NCBI GenBank assembly: GCA_916610825.1
Contig: OU744447.1
Location: 28,284,561 to 28,348,560, forward strand
Reading direction: 5' to 3'
Length of the DNA stretch: 64,000 nt
Origin: Haliclystus octoradiatus
Lineage: Eukaryota > Cnidaria > Staurozoa > Stauromedusae > Haliclystidae
A program made the translations under genes and the position numbers. Position 1 is the stretch's first letter. Each line of letters begins with the position of its first letter. The notes beneath the pieces were generated by a model. The model had not been told where the DNA came from, did no database searches, and worked only from the letters and a program-made list of their open reading frames with translations. Shown here piece by piece: positions 35,101-47,275 of this stretch.

Positions 35101-38100
35101 ATATTTGTTAGCGCACATTACAAGTTTAGCTGCTGCATTTTGAATGCGTTGTAATTTCTTTATTAGATATTTTGGTAGACCATAATATAGGGAGTTACAA
35201 TTGTCCAATTTTGATGTAATAAATGCATGGACTAAAATCTTGGTTGTCCCCATATCAAGGTACCTTCTAATTTTCGAAATACGACGTAGATTGTAAAAAG
35301 ATGACTTGCAAACTGAATTAATATGTTCAACCATTGACAAATCTTTATCAAAAATAACACCAATATTACGTGCAGATGAAGTAGGAGCGATGTATTCACC
35401 ATTAAAGTTGATATTAAACTTTGTTGGATAGTGACTGAAACGGGAAGTAAGATGTATAAGTTCAGTTTTATCTTTGTTAAGTTTTAACTTATTAACAGAC
35501 ATCCAAGAATCAATTTCAGCAGCACAAGTTTCTATTTGATGAATGGCAGACTGAATTTCACCATCAACAGAGGGTTTAAAAGTAACAAATAATTGGATGT
35601 CATCAGCATACAAATGAAATGGAATATTATGCTTCCGTAGGATATCACCAATAGGGGAAGTGTACAAAAGATACAGAATTGGTCCGAGGACAGATCCTTG
35701 GGGTACTCCACAGTGTAGTTTTTTAATTGAAGATCTCGAATCATTTATATGCACAAACTGCTTCCGATCAGTGAGATACGATATAATATATAATAATATA
35801 TATTTGCAATATATATATAACAATATATAACAATATAACAATAATATAAATATAATATAACAATATAATATAATATAATATAATAATCTGTTGTAGCAAA
35901 TAAACACTTTCGTGAACCCTTGTCATGAAAATCTTTTAAGTAGTTGTCTCATTTGAGCTGAGCCTTGAGCATTGTGTGTTTATTAACTGCTTACAGTTAC
36001 AATAATGGTCAAGGATTCCTGAAGACTGAACCTTCTGTTTGGACCCTTGTTTTGAAGCTAGCACCTTGGCCCTTGAGAATCAGGCTATTGAAATGGGAAT
36101 TATCTTACTAGAAATTTCCAAGCATGACTAATAATTGAAAATCATTTTGATTTGTTCTTACTTCCAGAAAAAAATGTTCCATGAATCCTACATCTTGTGA
36201 TAGTCTGATTTGCCAAGTTCCTTCTGAGTTTTTTCCACAGTATTGTCACAAGGGAAAATCGGGGGATTGAATCTGCATGTGTTTTCAAGTAAGATAAATG
36301 AGAACTGGAAAAAATCGGTCATGAGAATTTTCAGACTTTAATTGATTTCAAACTATTGTGAACTCTGGTGATTGCATTTTCCATTGAAATTCATTACAAA
36401 TACAGTGATCTAAATTATCGTAGATTTAAAACTAGTCGCACAGGCAGTGTAGTTTGTTAAATATCTAATAATCTGTCACTATCTTTTCTATTTTTACTTG
36501 ATGCTATAGCTTTGGATGAACCTTTACAAGATGATGGCTTTGGCGGTGACGGAATGGACTTTTTAGATGGATTTGGTGCTGGAATTGATGTCATGGAAGA
36601 ACCAAATGACTTACCTAAGGATGAATCAGATGTACCGGATATCAGTCTTGATCCTCTGGAGATTACGCTTCCCACAAAAGTAACAGAACACCCAATAGCT
36701 CCAGTAGAAGATAACAATGCAGGTAATATAGTAATTAAGTAATTCAATCAAATTCCCATGGCACATGTATAGCTTTCAAATTTAAATACAGATTAGATTC
36801 ATTGAAATCACTACTGAATGGTGGATGGATTTCTTGTAATAGCAAGCACATTTATATGTAGCAATTTATTTCCCTTGCAGTTTTGTGAATTATAATTACA
36901 TTTGAATGTGCTGTGCAACACATTTGCGACACAAAGAACGTCATGGATCACATGCGAACACTTTCCAAAAATATCTTTCCTCATAAGCGACGACTCAAGG
37001 GACCCCTCGAATATGGTCGCTAACAATGAGTGGTCCCTGAATAAGAACAATAGAAATACATAACAATTGATGTAAGACTTTCCTATTGTTTTATTCAACG
37101 TCAGCTTGCTCACAAAGAGTGTTCGCTATGACGAGTTTGAATATACCCACTACTACAATTTTCCATTGCAATTATTGCTGATTTTTATATTTGCAAATAT
37201 AGGTGTTGAAGTGCCAGATATTGGTAATGATACAACGTTAATCAGGAACGACCTAGAAGAGTTTGCTCTTGAACCAATAGAAATCGACATTGGTCAAAAT
37301 AAGAAAAGAAGGCGCAAACGAAAGCTGATTGTTGACGATGACAAAATTCTCTCTGGTGATTTCATTCGCAAGCAGATTGCTGATATAAGTGACGTCATTC
37401 AAGAACCCACATATGCACCTGCTACAAAACTCAGGTTTGTTTCTTGGTTTACACTTTCTCAAGGTAGACCCTACGATGTCTAGCTTTCTCCGTTCATTTT
37501 TCAGTTCTTGCTCAATGCTCATGCTCGTCACTTATTCAAGTACAGTACACTCCGTAAGAAATATCTAGCAGAAATGGATATCCTACCATCAAAGATAAAT
37601 AGTGTTATTTAAATAATCGGAGATTTCAATTTTTGACATCCCAGTAATTCATTTGGATACATGGTCACTTTCCTGCGGTATTCTGGGCTGCCTTCACGAT
37701 GGAATCATTAAATTGCATTAATCATATGTGTTGAAAGCAAAGGACTTGTTGTTTGTTTGTGTATTTAATTTCGTAAGAATTTAACTCTGCTTCTTTTTGC
37801 AAGGTAAAATCTAAAACTAAAATCTCACTGTCTTTCCAGCAGGGCTAACGTTTTCCTGATCCACTCGAACAGACGTACACAGACAATTGTAGGCCCGTTT
37901 ATAATCCAACTCATGCACTGTCTTAGTTAGCAAACCCCGCTTACTTTCTAAGCAAACTTTGTTTCCAATTTTTGATGTTAGATATTTACAATGATGTGTT
38001 TTGTGACAATTTTAGGATGCTCCTCGATGAAAGATCTTCTATTAAATCGTTGTTCTCTTCGCCGGCGGTCTCCCTACACTGCCCAAGATTGTTGGACGCA

Positions 38101-38682
38101 TTCTCTAAAAACTTAACTAAAGAATTGATACAAGATCGACATGCGATATGCCCATCGCCAATTGATTTGAATGAAGACATGGAGATACCCCGTAATGATA
38201 ATGAGGATATGGAAATACCTTTAGACGATCTGCCTGATAATACTACATTGGGTGTTGAGACCAATGAACCGATGGCCCCTGAGTTTGGCGATGGCCTCGA
38301 AGACATGATCCCTACGGACCACATTGATGATGCTCTGCGTTATGATGACACTCGTGTTGAGCAAATGCCAGATTTAAGTTCAGCCGAAAAGGAAGATCTA
38401 TATACACCTGATGATTATGCTAGTGATAGTGACAATGTAGAGGAGAAGAGATGGACAAAACGAACCCATCAAACTCTAATCGCACTCAAGAGGGAATTTG
38501 ATAGAGAATCGACAGTCTCTTTCAAACAGTTCTCTCGGAAAAGCAATCGTAAACAAGCTGCATACAAATTTTATACGTGTTTAATTTTAAACAAAGAGAA
38601 TGCCATTATTGCAAAGCAATCGTCAACATACGATGACATTTTAATTGAAAGGGGAAACATGTTTGGAGAACTATGTAAATAA
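32173..38682 (+). CDS. RAD21: Cohesin kleisin subunit RAD21/SCC1
   Basis: Five exons, 32173-32543, 33850-34103 (or 34091), 36510-36722, 37203-37434 and 38016-38682 (TAA), give 578 (or 574) residues in one frame. Residues 1-105 are the Rad21/Rec8 N-terminal domain, starting [20 protein letters not shown], which binds SMC3. FALEPIEID followed by KRKRKLIVD matches the conserved central part. The C-terminal winged helix ([25 protein letters not shown]) binds SMC1. RAD21 closes the cohesin ring that holds sister chromatids; separase cuts it. EMLR at 172-175 sits where the first vertebrate separase site (ExxR) lies, and EIPR in exon 5 could be a second. Exon 2 has two in-frame donors 12 bp apart. 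The RAD21 ending differs from the usual C-terminus. A meiotic RAD21L is a less likely alternative. Confidence 0.94.
32821..32855. repeat. Perfect 11-bp hairpin
   Basis: GTTTGCCGTGG and CCACGGCAAAC are separated by 13 nt in RAD21 intron 1, next to an A/T-rich repeat. Probably a transposon end or remnant. Confidence 0.5.
32960..33390. repeat. Tandem repeat with about 195-bp period
   Basis: AAAGTCTATATTTAGTAACA followed by GCCA occurs near 33122 and 33317. The preceding segment (TTCACCACTTT, then AGATTTT, GCCGGTTTTT and AATTCACTATTTA) also occurs twice, and a partial third unit follows. It lies in RAD21 intron 1. Confidence 0.75.
34545..35790 (-). mobile_element. 5'-truncated L2/CR1-like non-LTR retrotransposon with an open RT segment
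   Basis: On the minus strand an uninterrupted frame reads RT motifs [17 protein letters not shown] and [11 protein letters not shown], then [18 protein letters not shown] and the C-terminal [18 protein letters not shown] and LWNKLP signatures of L2/CR1-group elements, ending at the stop near 34756. The tail contains a GCGCTATAAAAATTTATTATT type end with a trinucleotide repeat (34545-34570). The 5' end stops in a TATAATA-rich tract near 35790, so the endonuclease domain is missing. The open frame suggests a recent insertion. It lies in RAD21 intron 2, antisense to the gene. Confidence 0.88.
36290..36425. repeat. Dispersed repeat shared with DDX54 intron 2
   Basis: GAGAATTTTC, then TCAAACTATT and TTTTCCATTGAAATTCATTA, match in order the stretch at about 490-615 (GAGAATTTTC, TCAGACTATT, TTTTCCCATTGAAATCCATT). 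Probably two old copies of one transposon. Confidence 0.55.
36994..37056. repeat. Dispersed repeat, copy B
   Basis: CTCAAGGGACCCCTCGAATA through GAATAAGAACAATAGAAA matches 18645-18709 in the IRS gene. Confidence 0.65.
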
Positions 38683-39479
38683 GCATCTGTTCATTAATAT
38701 AATTCATATCATAATTATGTAAATTCTTAAAATTAGTATATTAACCTTTTATTTTATTGTTAAAAAACGTACATGTATAATTGAAAACGATTACTTTTAC
38801 GACGCCCTCTGGCATGTATTTTGTGTATATGCAAGATGCAAGGCGACTAAGAGGCAAGCAGACTCGTTTTCATCAATCATCATAGCCCTTGATTCCTCTT
38901 CACTATCATATTGAGAGCTTTCACTTTTAATTCATTTTTCTAGATTGTTTTTAAATTGAATAGCCATCATGTTTCCTTTAATTGTTATAAAGTTACAAAG
39001 TAATTCAGATTTATTATCGTTCTATTTATTAAATGTGTCGTCGTGATGAATGGTGCGGTTATTGTATCTTGCAATGAGATACGAGAAGTGCACTAAAAGG
39101 TCCACATTTGATACCGGGACTAGTAATACCATATTTGGTGTTCTTATGAGAAATATTACTTTATTTGACCTCAATAGTGTCACTATAGAGATTTCGACTA
39201 TAGAGACCTTTCTTATGCCGTAGCTGGGCAGGCATCGCAGCTGAAATTCCTCCAATGGTAAAGTGCATTAGTAATTGGGTTATGTGCAATTACGCCTACT
39301 TATGATCTATCTGCTCAATCCCAAACCAGTAAATTTGTGCACTTATACTCAGGCCAGTTGCGTATAATACATCTGAGGGATTACTGTAGCAAAGTTCATG
39401 GTTAAGATATCACGAGCAGGTATTTTATATACTTGTTTTGGTCACAAGTATAGCTAGTATGCTAACCCCCTTGAAGTAA

Positions 39480-39955
39480 TGATAAGTTTGCTCCCGTATT
39501 AGGAAGAACATTTACACACTGAACCGCCTAAAAAACTTCGTTACTGTTCGTCACAAACTGCAAATTGTGATTAATCCACATCTACAATATTGTCTTTCTA
39601 TTTGGGGTAATAGTTGTGCCATGCCGAAAGTTTGCAAACTTCAAAAAAATGTATCCGTGTCATCTCAACTCTCCATACAACGCTCACAGTGAACCAATTT
39701 TCAAAAGATTACGTCTTTTGAAGATTGGTCGTATATGCTCTATTATGTTGAAGGTAATTTATAAGAAGTGCCCTCCTATCATACAGGACATGTTCTCTTT
39801 TATAGAGCAGCGATACCGTCATCACAACTTCTTTGTCGTGCCTTTTGTTAAGACCATCCATCTCCAAAATTTGCCATGCTACAGTTTCCCAGCTTCAACT
39901 ACACTTTCAGCATCAATTGCTCAAGAAAACTGTTTCTTTCTAAATTGAAAGATAG
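39480..39955 (+). pseudogene. Non-LTR retrotransposon RT C-terminal relic
   Basis: RIRKNIYTLNRLKN, IVINPHLQYCLSIWGN and, in another frame, SPYNAHSEPIFKRLRLLKI are the thumb-region signature of one group of non-LTR RTs (the YSLIYPHLQYC..WGN type). Frames shift several times, so the piece is dead. It has no catalytic YxDD box. Confidence 0.7.
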
Positions 39956-41495
39956 CCTCATTGAAAAATAATAGAAGTGTGCACGCTCTTGTGCTCTAGT
40001 AGTCACGCCATCTATTTTATTCATCATTGTAATTAGCTAGCCTAATATTTTGTACAGTAACTGTCATATTTGGCTCAATGCCATCTTTTGTAATTTTGTA
40101 TCTTCCTTTAATATGTTTGAAATATATGATCCATCTATAATGTAATAAAACGTAACGTAGTAATGACGATCTTAATTGATCACTATCAAATGAACAACTG
40201 CAATACTGTATAATAAAAGAAAAATAAGATTAAAGTTGAAAATTAAAAATGCAATTTTGACATGATCCGCAGTCATGCTCACATGTGATCATTGCAGCAG
40301 TTTTACGGAATCTAAAATGATCATCGACAGGCTATTACTGGAAAGTCTTCAATGGTCGTTTTATCCATTACCTACCTGTGCATGCGTATGTGATACAAAT
40401 GTCATTTCAATCCATATCTGTGTATCTCATTAGTAAATCATAAACGCATATTTATAACTTGGCAAAAAGTCGATACATTAAGATGAGATATTAATTCTGT
40501 CGGAAGGATGGAAATATACGATTACGATTTTTACTTCACCGAAAATTTCGGGCATTTTTCCATGTAACTCCAGAAGTTGTAGGTTTCTTATGTTACAGTG
40601 AAAGTATTCAGGAAATTTATTCTGTATTAATAAAATTCAGCACTTCGCCAAAACAGTCTTACAAACAGAAGTATGCATTGTAAGCCTAAGTAGTCGCAAG
40701 CCTCCCTCTTATCATGTTCCACCGTAACATTTATAATTTTAGGAAGTAATAATGGTTGCTATATCGCTATAATTCCCATAAATTTTTTTTCGGGCAATGC
40801 CCTCCTAATTGGAAACGCATCCCTACGTTTATGGATGAACTACTTTTGTACACATGGTTACGTCAGTAACCATGGGTCTATGCATTAGTCAATCTTTTCG
40901 CGCAGAAAATTGGGCTACTAAATCACCCAATATCATCACCAAATCATCACTAACAAATTCTATTCTGTGTTATTCGTATTCCAATGGACATAGTCACGTT
41001 TACTATACGTATACTTGCTTGATTATATTTTTATTGATATACTCAAGAATGGAATCCTTGAGAATTTAGCAATTTATTACTAATTAGTAACAAATCTAGA
41101 TTTTACAAATATATTCGGAAGACCTAATTTTCATACAATGAAAGCGACGAAGAGAACTGTCTTACTCGTGCTCTTCACGGGTAACAGAATGCTTTCGCGA
41201 ATCACGAATAACAGAGAAAAACCAGGGAAATACTGGTCTTTATGACCCTCGGTAACGCATCCTCCTTGGCTGTTACACGCTTACACTGATTAACGCCTGC
41301 CCAACGCTAGAAGTGCGGAGAAGAGCGCTGTTAATTGTGCGAGTAAATGAGACGATAATACCATTTGCTCATATGATTGATTTAATTTATAAAATATATG
41401 CTGATGTTCATAATTTAATATATCTCTTGTGGCAGAAAAAAGCCGGCGTTCTAATTTTGAATTTTTATCTTTATAAGATCGAAACAACTACAAGG

Positions 41496-41540
41496 TCACG
41501 TGAGAGAAGAGTTGTGATTGGCAGGTGGCTGTATTAAAAC
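41496..41540 (+). promoter_or_regulatory. Candidate core promoter: TCACGTGA E-box and TATTAAAA
   Basis: The palindrome TCACGTGA (41496-41503), the binding site type of MiT/TFE bHLH factors, stands about 30 bp upstream of a TATA-like TATTAAAA (41532-41539). The start codon at 41658 is about 120 bp downstream. Function is inferred from motif and spacing only. Confidence 0.4.
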
Positions 41541-41657
41541 AGGTGTGTGGTGTACGATGTATGTTGCTTCTGAATGTTTGCGCACTGATTTAGAAATAAA
41601 GTTGTACGACAAATATAACTCCAAATGATAAAAGGTCTAAATTTGGGTTAATTTGTG

Positions 41658-43301
41658 ATGGCTTTTAAAACATCTTTTATTGTTTTGATAGTATTTCATT
41701 TGCAATATCCGTTGACAACTAATGGATCGCAATTTGATGACTCCAAAGTAGATGTGAAAGAGTTCCATTCATTTCAACCGGCACCTCTTACTTTCATTTC
41801 AAGTAGAAAACCGGCATATAACCATTTGGAGTTTCGTGGTGTAGACGAGACTGGCGAACGTGTTCATTATTCGTTTCATAATCAGAATAATAGACGTACA
41901 CCATTTGGATCTTTTCATCATCATCAAATGTTTCCAATGCACTATGCCCAGCAACAACATCATAACTACGAGCATGAACATGAACACAGTGGGTATGAGC
42001 CTCATTACGAAGATCATCAGAATGAAGACCAACAAGAGAGTCAAGGATATCAACCAATGAGAATGATGAATCAAGATCATTATGAACACAGTGGACACAT
42101 GCCGTTTGATGACTTCATGCAAAATGGCAATAGCCAAATGGGAGGCTATGACGACTACGGAAACAGTAGGTACGGCGGAGGATATGTCCGCAGGAGACAA
42201 CATATCCCGCAAGGAGAGGACGAAGGGGGCGATATTGATGCTGGTGGTGGATTTTTTCAGGTAAGTCCTCTGTTTTCCAATCCTGTGATATATAGAATTT
42301 TAAGCTTACAAGACTTTCCGAATACAAAGATACTACAAAAAGGGTGCTAATAGCCATGTACTAATCATATGTATATATAAACATATGAAATATATGAACC
42401 ATAACCATAATTAGCTGATTCATATTGATGTTGCATAGAGTTATATAAATCGGTAGCTATGGTTTCCTTTGTATTTCAGTTGAGTGAGCACGGTGGTGAA
42501 GTAGACATATCATCGTCCAATTATACTGGCACTCATTTTCATATGGGAGGTGGTGAGTTTAATGTGATTAGGGATCCATGGCGTCATCATTCAATGTTTG
42601 CAAATCTCTTCAATAGTCACATTGGTAGCCATATGCCACAGCAACCAATCCATGAGCTACATCAGCATTTTACTTATGTTCACAATGATCAAAATGAGCA
42701 CCATCATACCCACATTAATAAAGCAGATGACGTTATCAATAAAGACAATGAAGATGATAAGAAGCAAGACAATGATGAAAGAAGAGCAATTGGTCGGTCA
42801 CAATTTCACATAGATGATAATCAACGGGACTCACAGTCTATTATGAATCTTACTCATGAGTCAGTAGAACATAAAGAATATGGTGGGTATAAACGAGGCC
42901 ATTTGAATAAAGAAGAGGTTCGAGAGGGACACGATGCTTTTGCATCAGGTGATCCAGAACAAATGGAGAATTTCTTTGGAAATGTTGATCAAGCAATGAG
43001 AGAAGAAACAGGGATCACGAACGAGAATCCACCCCAGATTGGTAAAGGAGTGCCTGTAATAGGGAATAACACCAAGGATATATCAAAATATCTCAACAGA
43101 CCTTACAATAGCAATGGTGATTATCATAATATTCGCCAGCCATTGGCACCATTAGGAATAGTTATGAGAAAAAGGCGGTCAATAACGAACAAGGTCAAAA
43201 CAGAGACATACAAACAAAGCAAAAGAAAACTGTATTTACAATCATTATTAGCTCGGCTTGCTAAAAAAACAAAATATACACACAGATCCATGATCAAATG
43301 A
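41658..43301 (+). CDS. Histidine-rich secreted protein, family not recognised
   Basis: Two exons, 41658-42260 and 42480-43301, joined in phase 0 give 474 residues. The start is ATG 41658. Residues 1-22 form a signal peptide (FKTSFIVLIVFHLQYPL). The mature N-terminal half is very rich in His, Gln, Tyr and acidic residues (HHHQMFPMHYAQQQHHNYEH, then HEHEHSGYEPHYEDHQ), then Gly/Tyr-rich. The second exon has HFHMGGGEF and further His-rich and Asp/Asn/Lys-rich stretches. Near the C-terminus MRKRRS offers a furin-type site that would free a 40-residue strongly basic peptide ending HRSMIK. No known domain was recognised and there is only one cysteine-poor chain. Metal binding, or a matrix, adhesive or peptide-precursor role, are all possible and unproven. 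Confidence 0.75.
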
Positions 43302-44918
43302 TCATCATAATGATAAAATGTTGTACTGTAAATATATTTATTAAAAAATTAAATTATACATCAATTACTAAATTGAACTATAGTGTGAAACATTTACCGT
43401 ACACATGTTTGCAATTCGTTATAAATTAACAAAATAACTTTGAACTTTTTACATGGAGCACATTTGGATGTAAATCATTTTGATTAAGATAAACATATCA
43501 AGGAAGTTTATTACTATCTACCTTCATACATACAAAATTGTGGACGGCTTTTTTTTACTCCGAGGGCTTTCCATTCTCGACCGGAGACCAATACAATCAT
43601 TAAGAAATCACTAGTGTCACCCAAAGATGTGTCACCCCGACCCCGCCCTGGTTATACCACTTCTCCCATTGAGCGAAAGTGAGGCCTTTGGATAATGTCC
43701 CCAAACACACAAAAAAGAAACATCAGCTTGGCTGCTGGATTAGATTGTATTTGTTGATACAGTATATATATTAGATATGTTATGTCTATAGGATAAGAAT
43801 ACGAAGGCTGATTAGTGATTTATGTTGGTTATTGATATTATATGCATCTAGTATTGATACTATTTATATTACCGAATTTCTTACTCAATTATCGACTCCT
43901 TTTTAAGTTTTTCCGTCTGGAAAGCACCTATTTGAGGTTTTCAGAGACTCAGAGAGAGCATCAATGTATATGAAAAGGTAGGATAATTTTAAAAATATGC
44001 AGTAATGTAGCCTGCTTATATATTATATATGATTGATGATATGTTCGCTATGACATCATTGTTGTATTAGTTTGCTGGCATCCATAGCCTATGAGCTGAA
44101 CAATTACGATTTATGTTAAGGCTTAAGGGTAAGGCCTTTAAGGGCTTGTAGATTAAACTAGATTTCGATTTGCATGCAAAAAATGCTTTAAAGGTTGGGG
44201 ATGGGAAACCAACTGCCAACTAGATACGATTTCTTCGTAAAAACGAAGATTTAATAGCCTATACAATTTCTGTTGAAAGACTCAAGATTCATAAATATTA
44301 GTTGCTGATATACAATATAAATTCAGGATCTTTAATATAAATTCAGCAACACTACCAACACCCGATCTGCAAAGCATGGCAGCTACGCCCCCGAGATGAA
44401 GAATTTTATCGTGATTGCCGCCTCTGTAGTTTACCCACAAAGCATGGTGTAGCAATAGCAACACGTTTTTTTTACAAATGTATTTTTCTTATGGGATCAC
44501 GTTTACAATGAAATTTCAATCAGAGCACGCAATGTTTTATCAAATTGTTGTTGAAATTGATTATTGATATCATACTAACTATGGTGAAAGTAATTGTCAT
44601 CTTGTTTATAACCATTATCTCTTTTGTTGTCGAAAATAAGCAAAAGATTTAAAATTTCTATTGTTTTCGCTTGGCCGACCAATAACGGATTCTGTCAATA
44701 CCGGTAAAATAGTTTGACTCCCTAGCGTACCGATATTGCCAGGTTGGTTTACAGCTATAACACCAAACCGCCATAGCAAAACTAGGTTCGAAAACACAAT
44801 CTATCTTACAATTCGAACTTGACATTACAAATGAGAAATTCCAATTTGGTCAGGAGTTTTCAAAAACATTTTATGGCAAAAAAGTCGTGTTTATAAAAGT
44901 TGTGTAAGTTATAATACA

Positions 44919-45098
44919 AAGCAATTGGCGCACAGTTTCGTATGAGCTATTAATATTTGGTGCAGTCAGTTCAGGAGAAAACTCGAACGTAAAATCCACT
45001 CGCCGCTGCGGCTTGTGATATTTTGATGCGTTCTTGTTTTCTCCTTACATGCCCTTTTGTGCGTCAAATATCAACAGGAAACTGTGCGCCAATTGCTT
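44919..45098. mobile_element. 180-bp MITE with 21-bp perfect TIRs
   Basis: AAGCAATTGGCGCACAGTTT (44919) is inverted at the right end (45078-45098), perfect over 21 bp. There is no coding capacity. Confidence 0.78.
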
Positions 45099-45498
45099 AC
45101 TATCTCAAGTATACCTTTACTTTATTTTCTAGATATGTTATTCATGTATAGGCTAAGTATAGATAATTTGTAAATTAGTTTTTAACTTGATTCAGTAGAA
45201 TTCCAAAACATTGATAATAAAATTAGAAAATTACTTGTGTTATTATTAATGGCAACTTTTTTTGAACGTTTTCTTGATGCCTATTGGTTAATCAAACATC
45301 GACAATTCCTAGTGTCTTCGAACGTGACGTAATAATCTGAGACAATAAGGCAGAGCTCGAGACAATAAGGTCGCGACAATATGTCGAGACAATAGCATCT
45401 CCAAGGTTTCAAGACTGACGCAGTTGTTCTTGAATATTTCATGGGATTAATCAAGGTATGGATTAATAATAAAACAATTATCAAACTCGATTTCGCAT

Positions 45499-45584
45499 GA
45501 CACTGAGAATTATCAGGCCGAGGCGCGTGTTATCCTATGGCTTTGGCGGATAACGTGTGCCTCGGCCTGATAATTCTCAGTGTC
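45499..45584. repeat. 86-bp perfect-stem fold-back element
   Basis: GACACTGAGAATTATCAGGC at 45499-45524 pairs perfectly over 26 bp with 45559-45584. Pairing extends imperfectly to GTTATCC/GGATAAC, leaving a very short loop. Confidence 0.8.
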
Positions 45585-47275
45585 GTGATCAATCTCTTTC
45601 ATAATTAAATGTATAAATTGGAAGCCTCTAATCAGATCACGGTATAGCCTACAATATGATAATTGAAAAAAGTTTTTACCACAAGATCAATTATTGAAAT
45701 TCGTAAAATCTCAATACATTTCAGATTTCTCTCTAGAGTAATCTTTTCTTTTTGATAGTTGCAGGATTTTACTTTGAATCAACATCAAACTAATATACAA
45801 CATAATTTTATCTACACATAAGCTACAGGTATTTATACTTTCATATTAATACTATTTCTATTAATAGGCCTACTATTTATATTAATTAAAATTGGTATGC
45901 CTAGGCTAAATCATTTACAAACCACTATAGTCATTCACTTATCATAAGAAATTCTTATTAAGGGTAGCTTACTCAGGGTAGCTTACTCATGGTAGCCTAC
46001 CATAACATAACAACACCATGTCCATACAATTTCTCGTTACTATGTTGCTCTAGGCCTATTCAGCTAAGTGTACTTCAGGCAAATCCATAATTGCAAAACA
46101 CAAGAAATGCCACAACATACTGTCTACTCTTTCCATTTAGACAACGTTATTAATACAGTCAAAATTTGTCGTTTTTTTTTAATAGAAAAATTAAGTTTAA
46201 TATTTGTCAATCTCACCCTTGACCTTTAACATAAAAGTATTCAACTAAGTACTGTATATCCAATACTGCTTTTAATGAGCTATAAAATCTAAAATAGAAT
46301 GAAGGAATGAATTGTTCATTCGAAACTCATATATAGGCTAGCCATAGAATGTTACATTTATATCATAGCACATGTTACCTATGTATATCTTGTAATTTCG
46401 TATAATATTTCTTTTAACCTTGATAATGATAACAGCAATGTCGAAACGTCGGAACAAATTTGATCGTAATTTTTTGTCGCTATCTTTCATACTAAAATGA
46501 AACTCGTGTAGTCATTTAAATAAGCTGACCATAAGAAGCGGATGTTAAATAGGAAACTCTGTAATTTATAGAGCTGAAAAATCAACACTTTCATCTTACT
46601 TTGATAATTTCAGAGTTAATCTTGTAACAATGTAAAGTTACCCACATCTTCTGCACCAGTCATCAAATTAAATGGGATCCGACAAAAAAACAGATACAAA
46701 AAACAGATCTGAGTCAATTGTGAATAGAATTTGAGTCTCATTGATGATTTCCAACAGAGTCTTGCGTGGATGCATTGATTCGTCACCCAATTTATCGTTT
46801 TGAATGTAAAATTACTCAGTAAATCATTTACACTTTCTCAAATTGATCAACTACTTCACATTGAAATGATTGATATGTAGCCTAATGATTAAGCTATGCC
46901 TGCAAAGGTCGAAATATCATCTTTCTTTATACCCTTTAAGGTATATCCAACTCTTCATTTTTTTCTTATTGAGTTAGTCAGAGACATCCTTTTTATGGGA
47001 ATATACAAGAATCAAGGGATCCCTTGAACGAAAATATAACATCGTTATATTTCAACCCTTAACGTCGTTATATTTCAAACCATCGATGTTCTATTGTCTT
47101 CAATATTTCTGAATCCAATGAAGCTCAAATTTGATCTGTTGTAATTCAATTATTACCGAGTCATAAATATGTGCATTATGCTGTATACAAATAATGCTCA
47201 AATCTACTAAAGAAGGATAAGTAAGTTTAAAATATAATTTGTATTTTATTTCTTTATTCCTTCCTAGGTGTTCCT

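Larger units (their letters stand above)
38683..41657. other. Intergenic spacer RAD21 to His-rich gene
   Basis: No host exon was found. It holds the RAD21 3' flank and an RT relic (39480-39955). The far end has a promoter-like stretch for the next gene (41496-41540). Confidence 0.6.
43302..47275. other. Intergenic spacer His-rich gene to Schlafen-like gene
   Basis: About 4 kb of AT-rich DNA without a convincing exon. It contains two inverted-repeat elements (44919-45098, 45499-45584), short direct repeats such as GAGACAATAAGG near 45341-45370 and CGTTATATTTCAA near 47042-47077. A CGAAACGTCGG motif lies near 46442. Confidence 0.6.

Noticed and set aside
41794-42212. Met/Ile/Leu-rich frames opposite the His-rich exon
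   Set aside because: CAT-rich codons read backwards give ATG-rich sense-like frames; they are shadows.
46430-46460. CGAAACGTCGG motif as a Penelope-type retroelement remnant
   Set aside because: The motif is suggestive but no RT or endonuclease sequence could be read around it.
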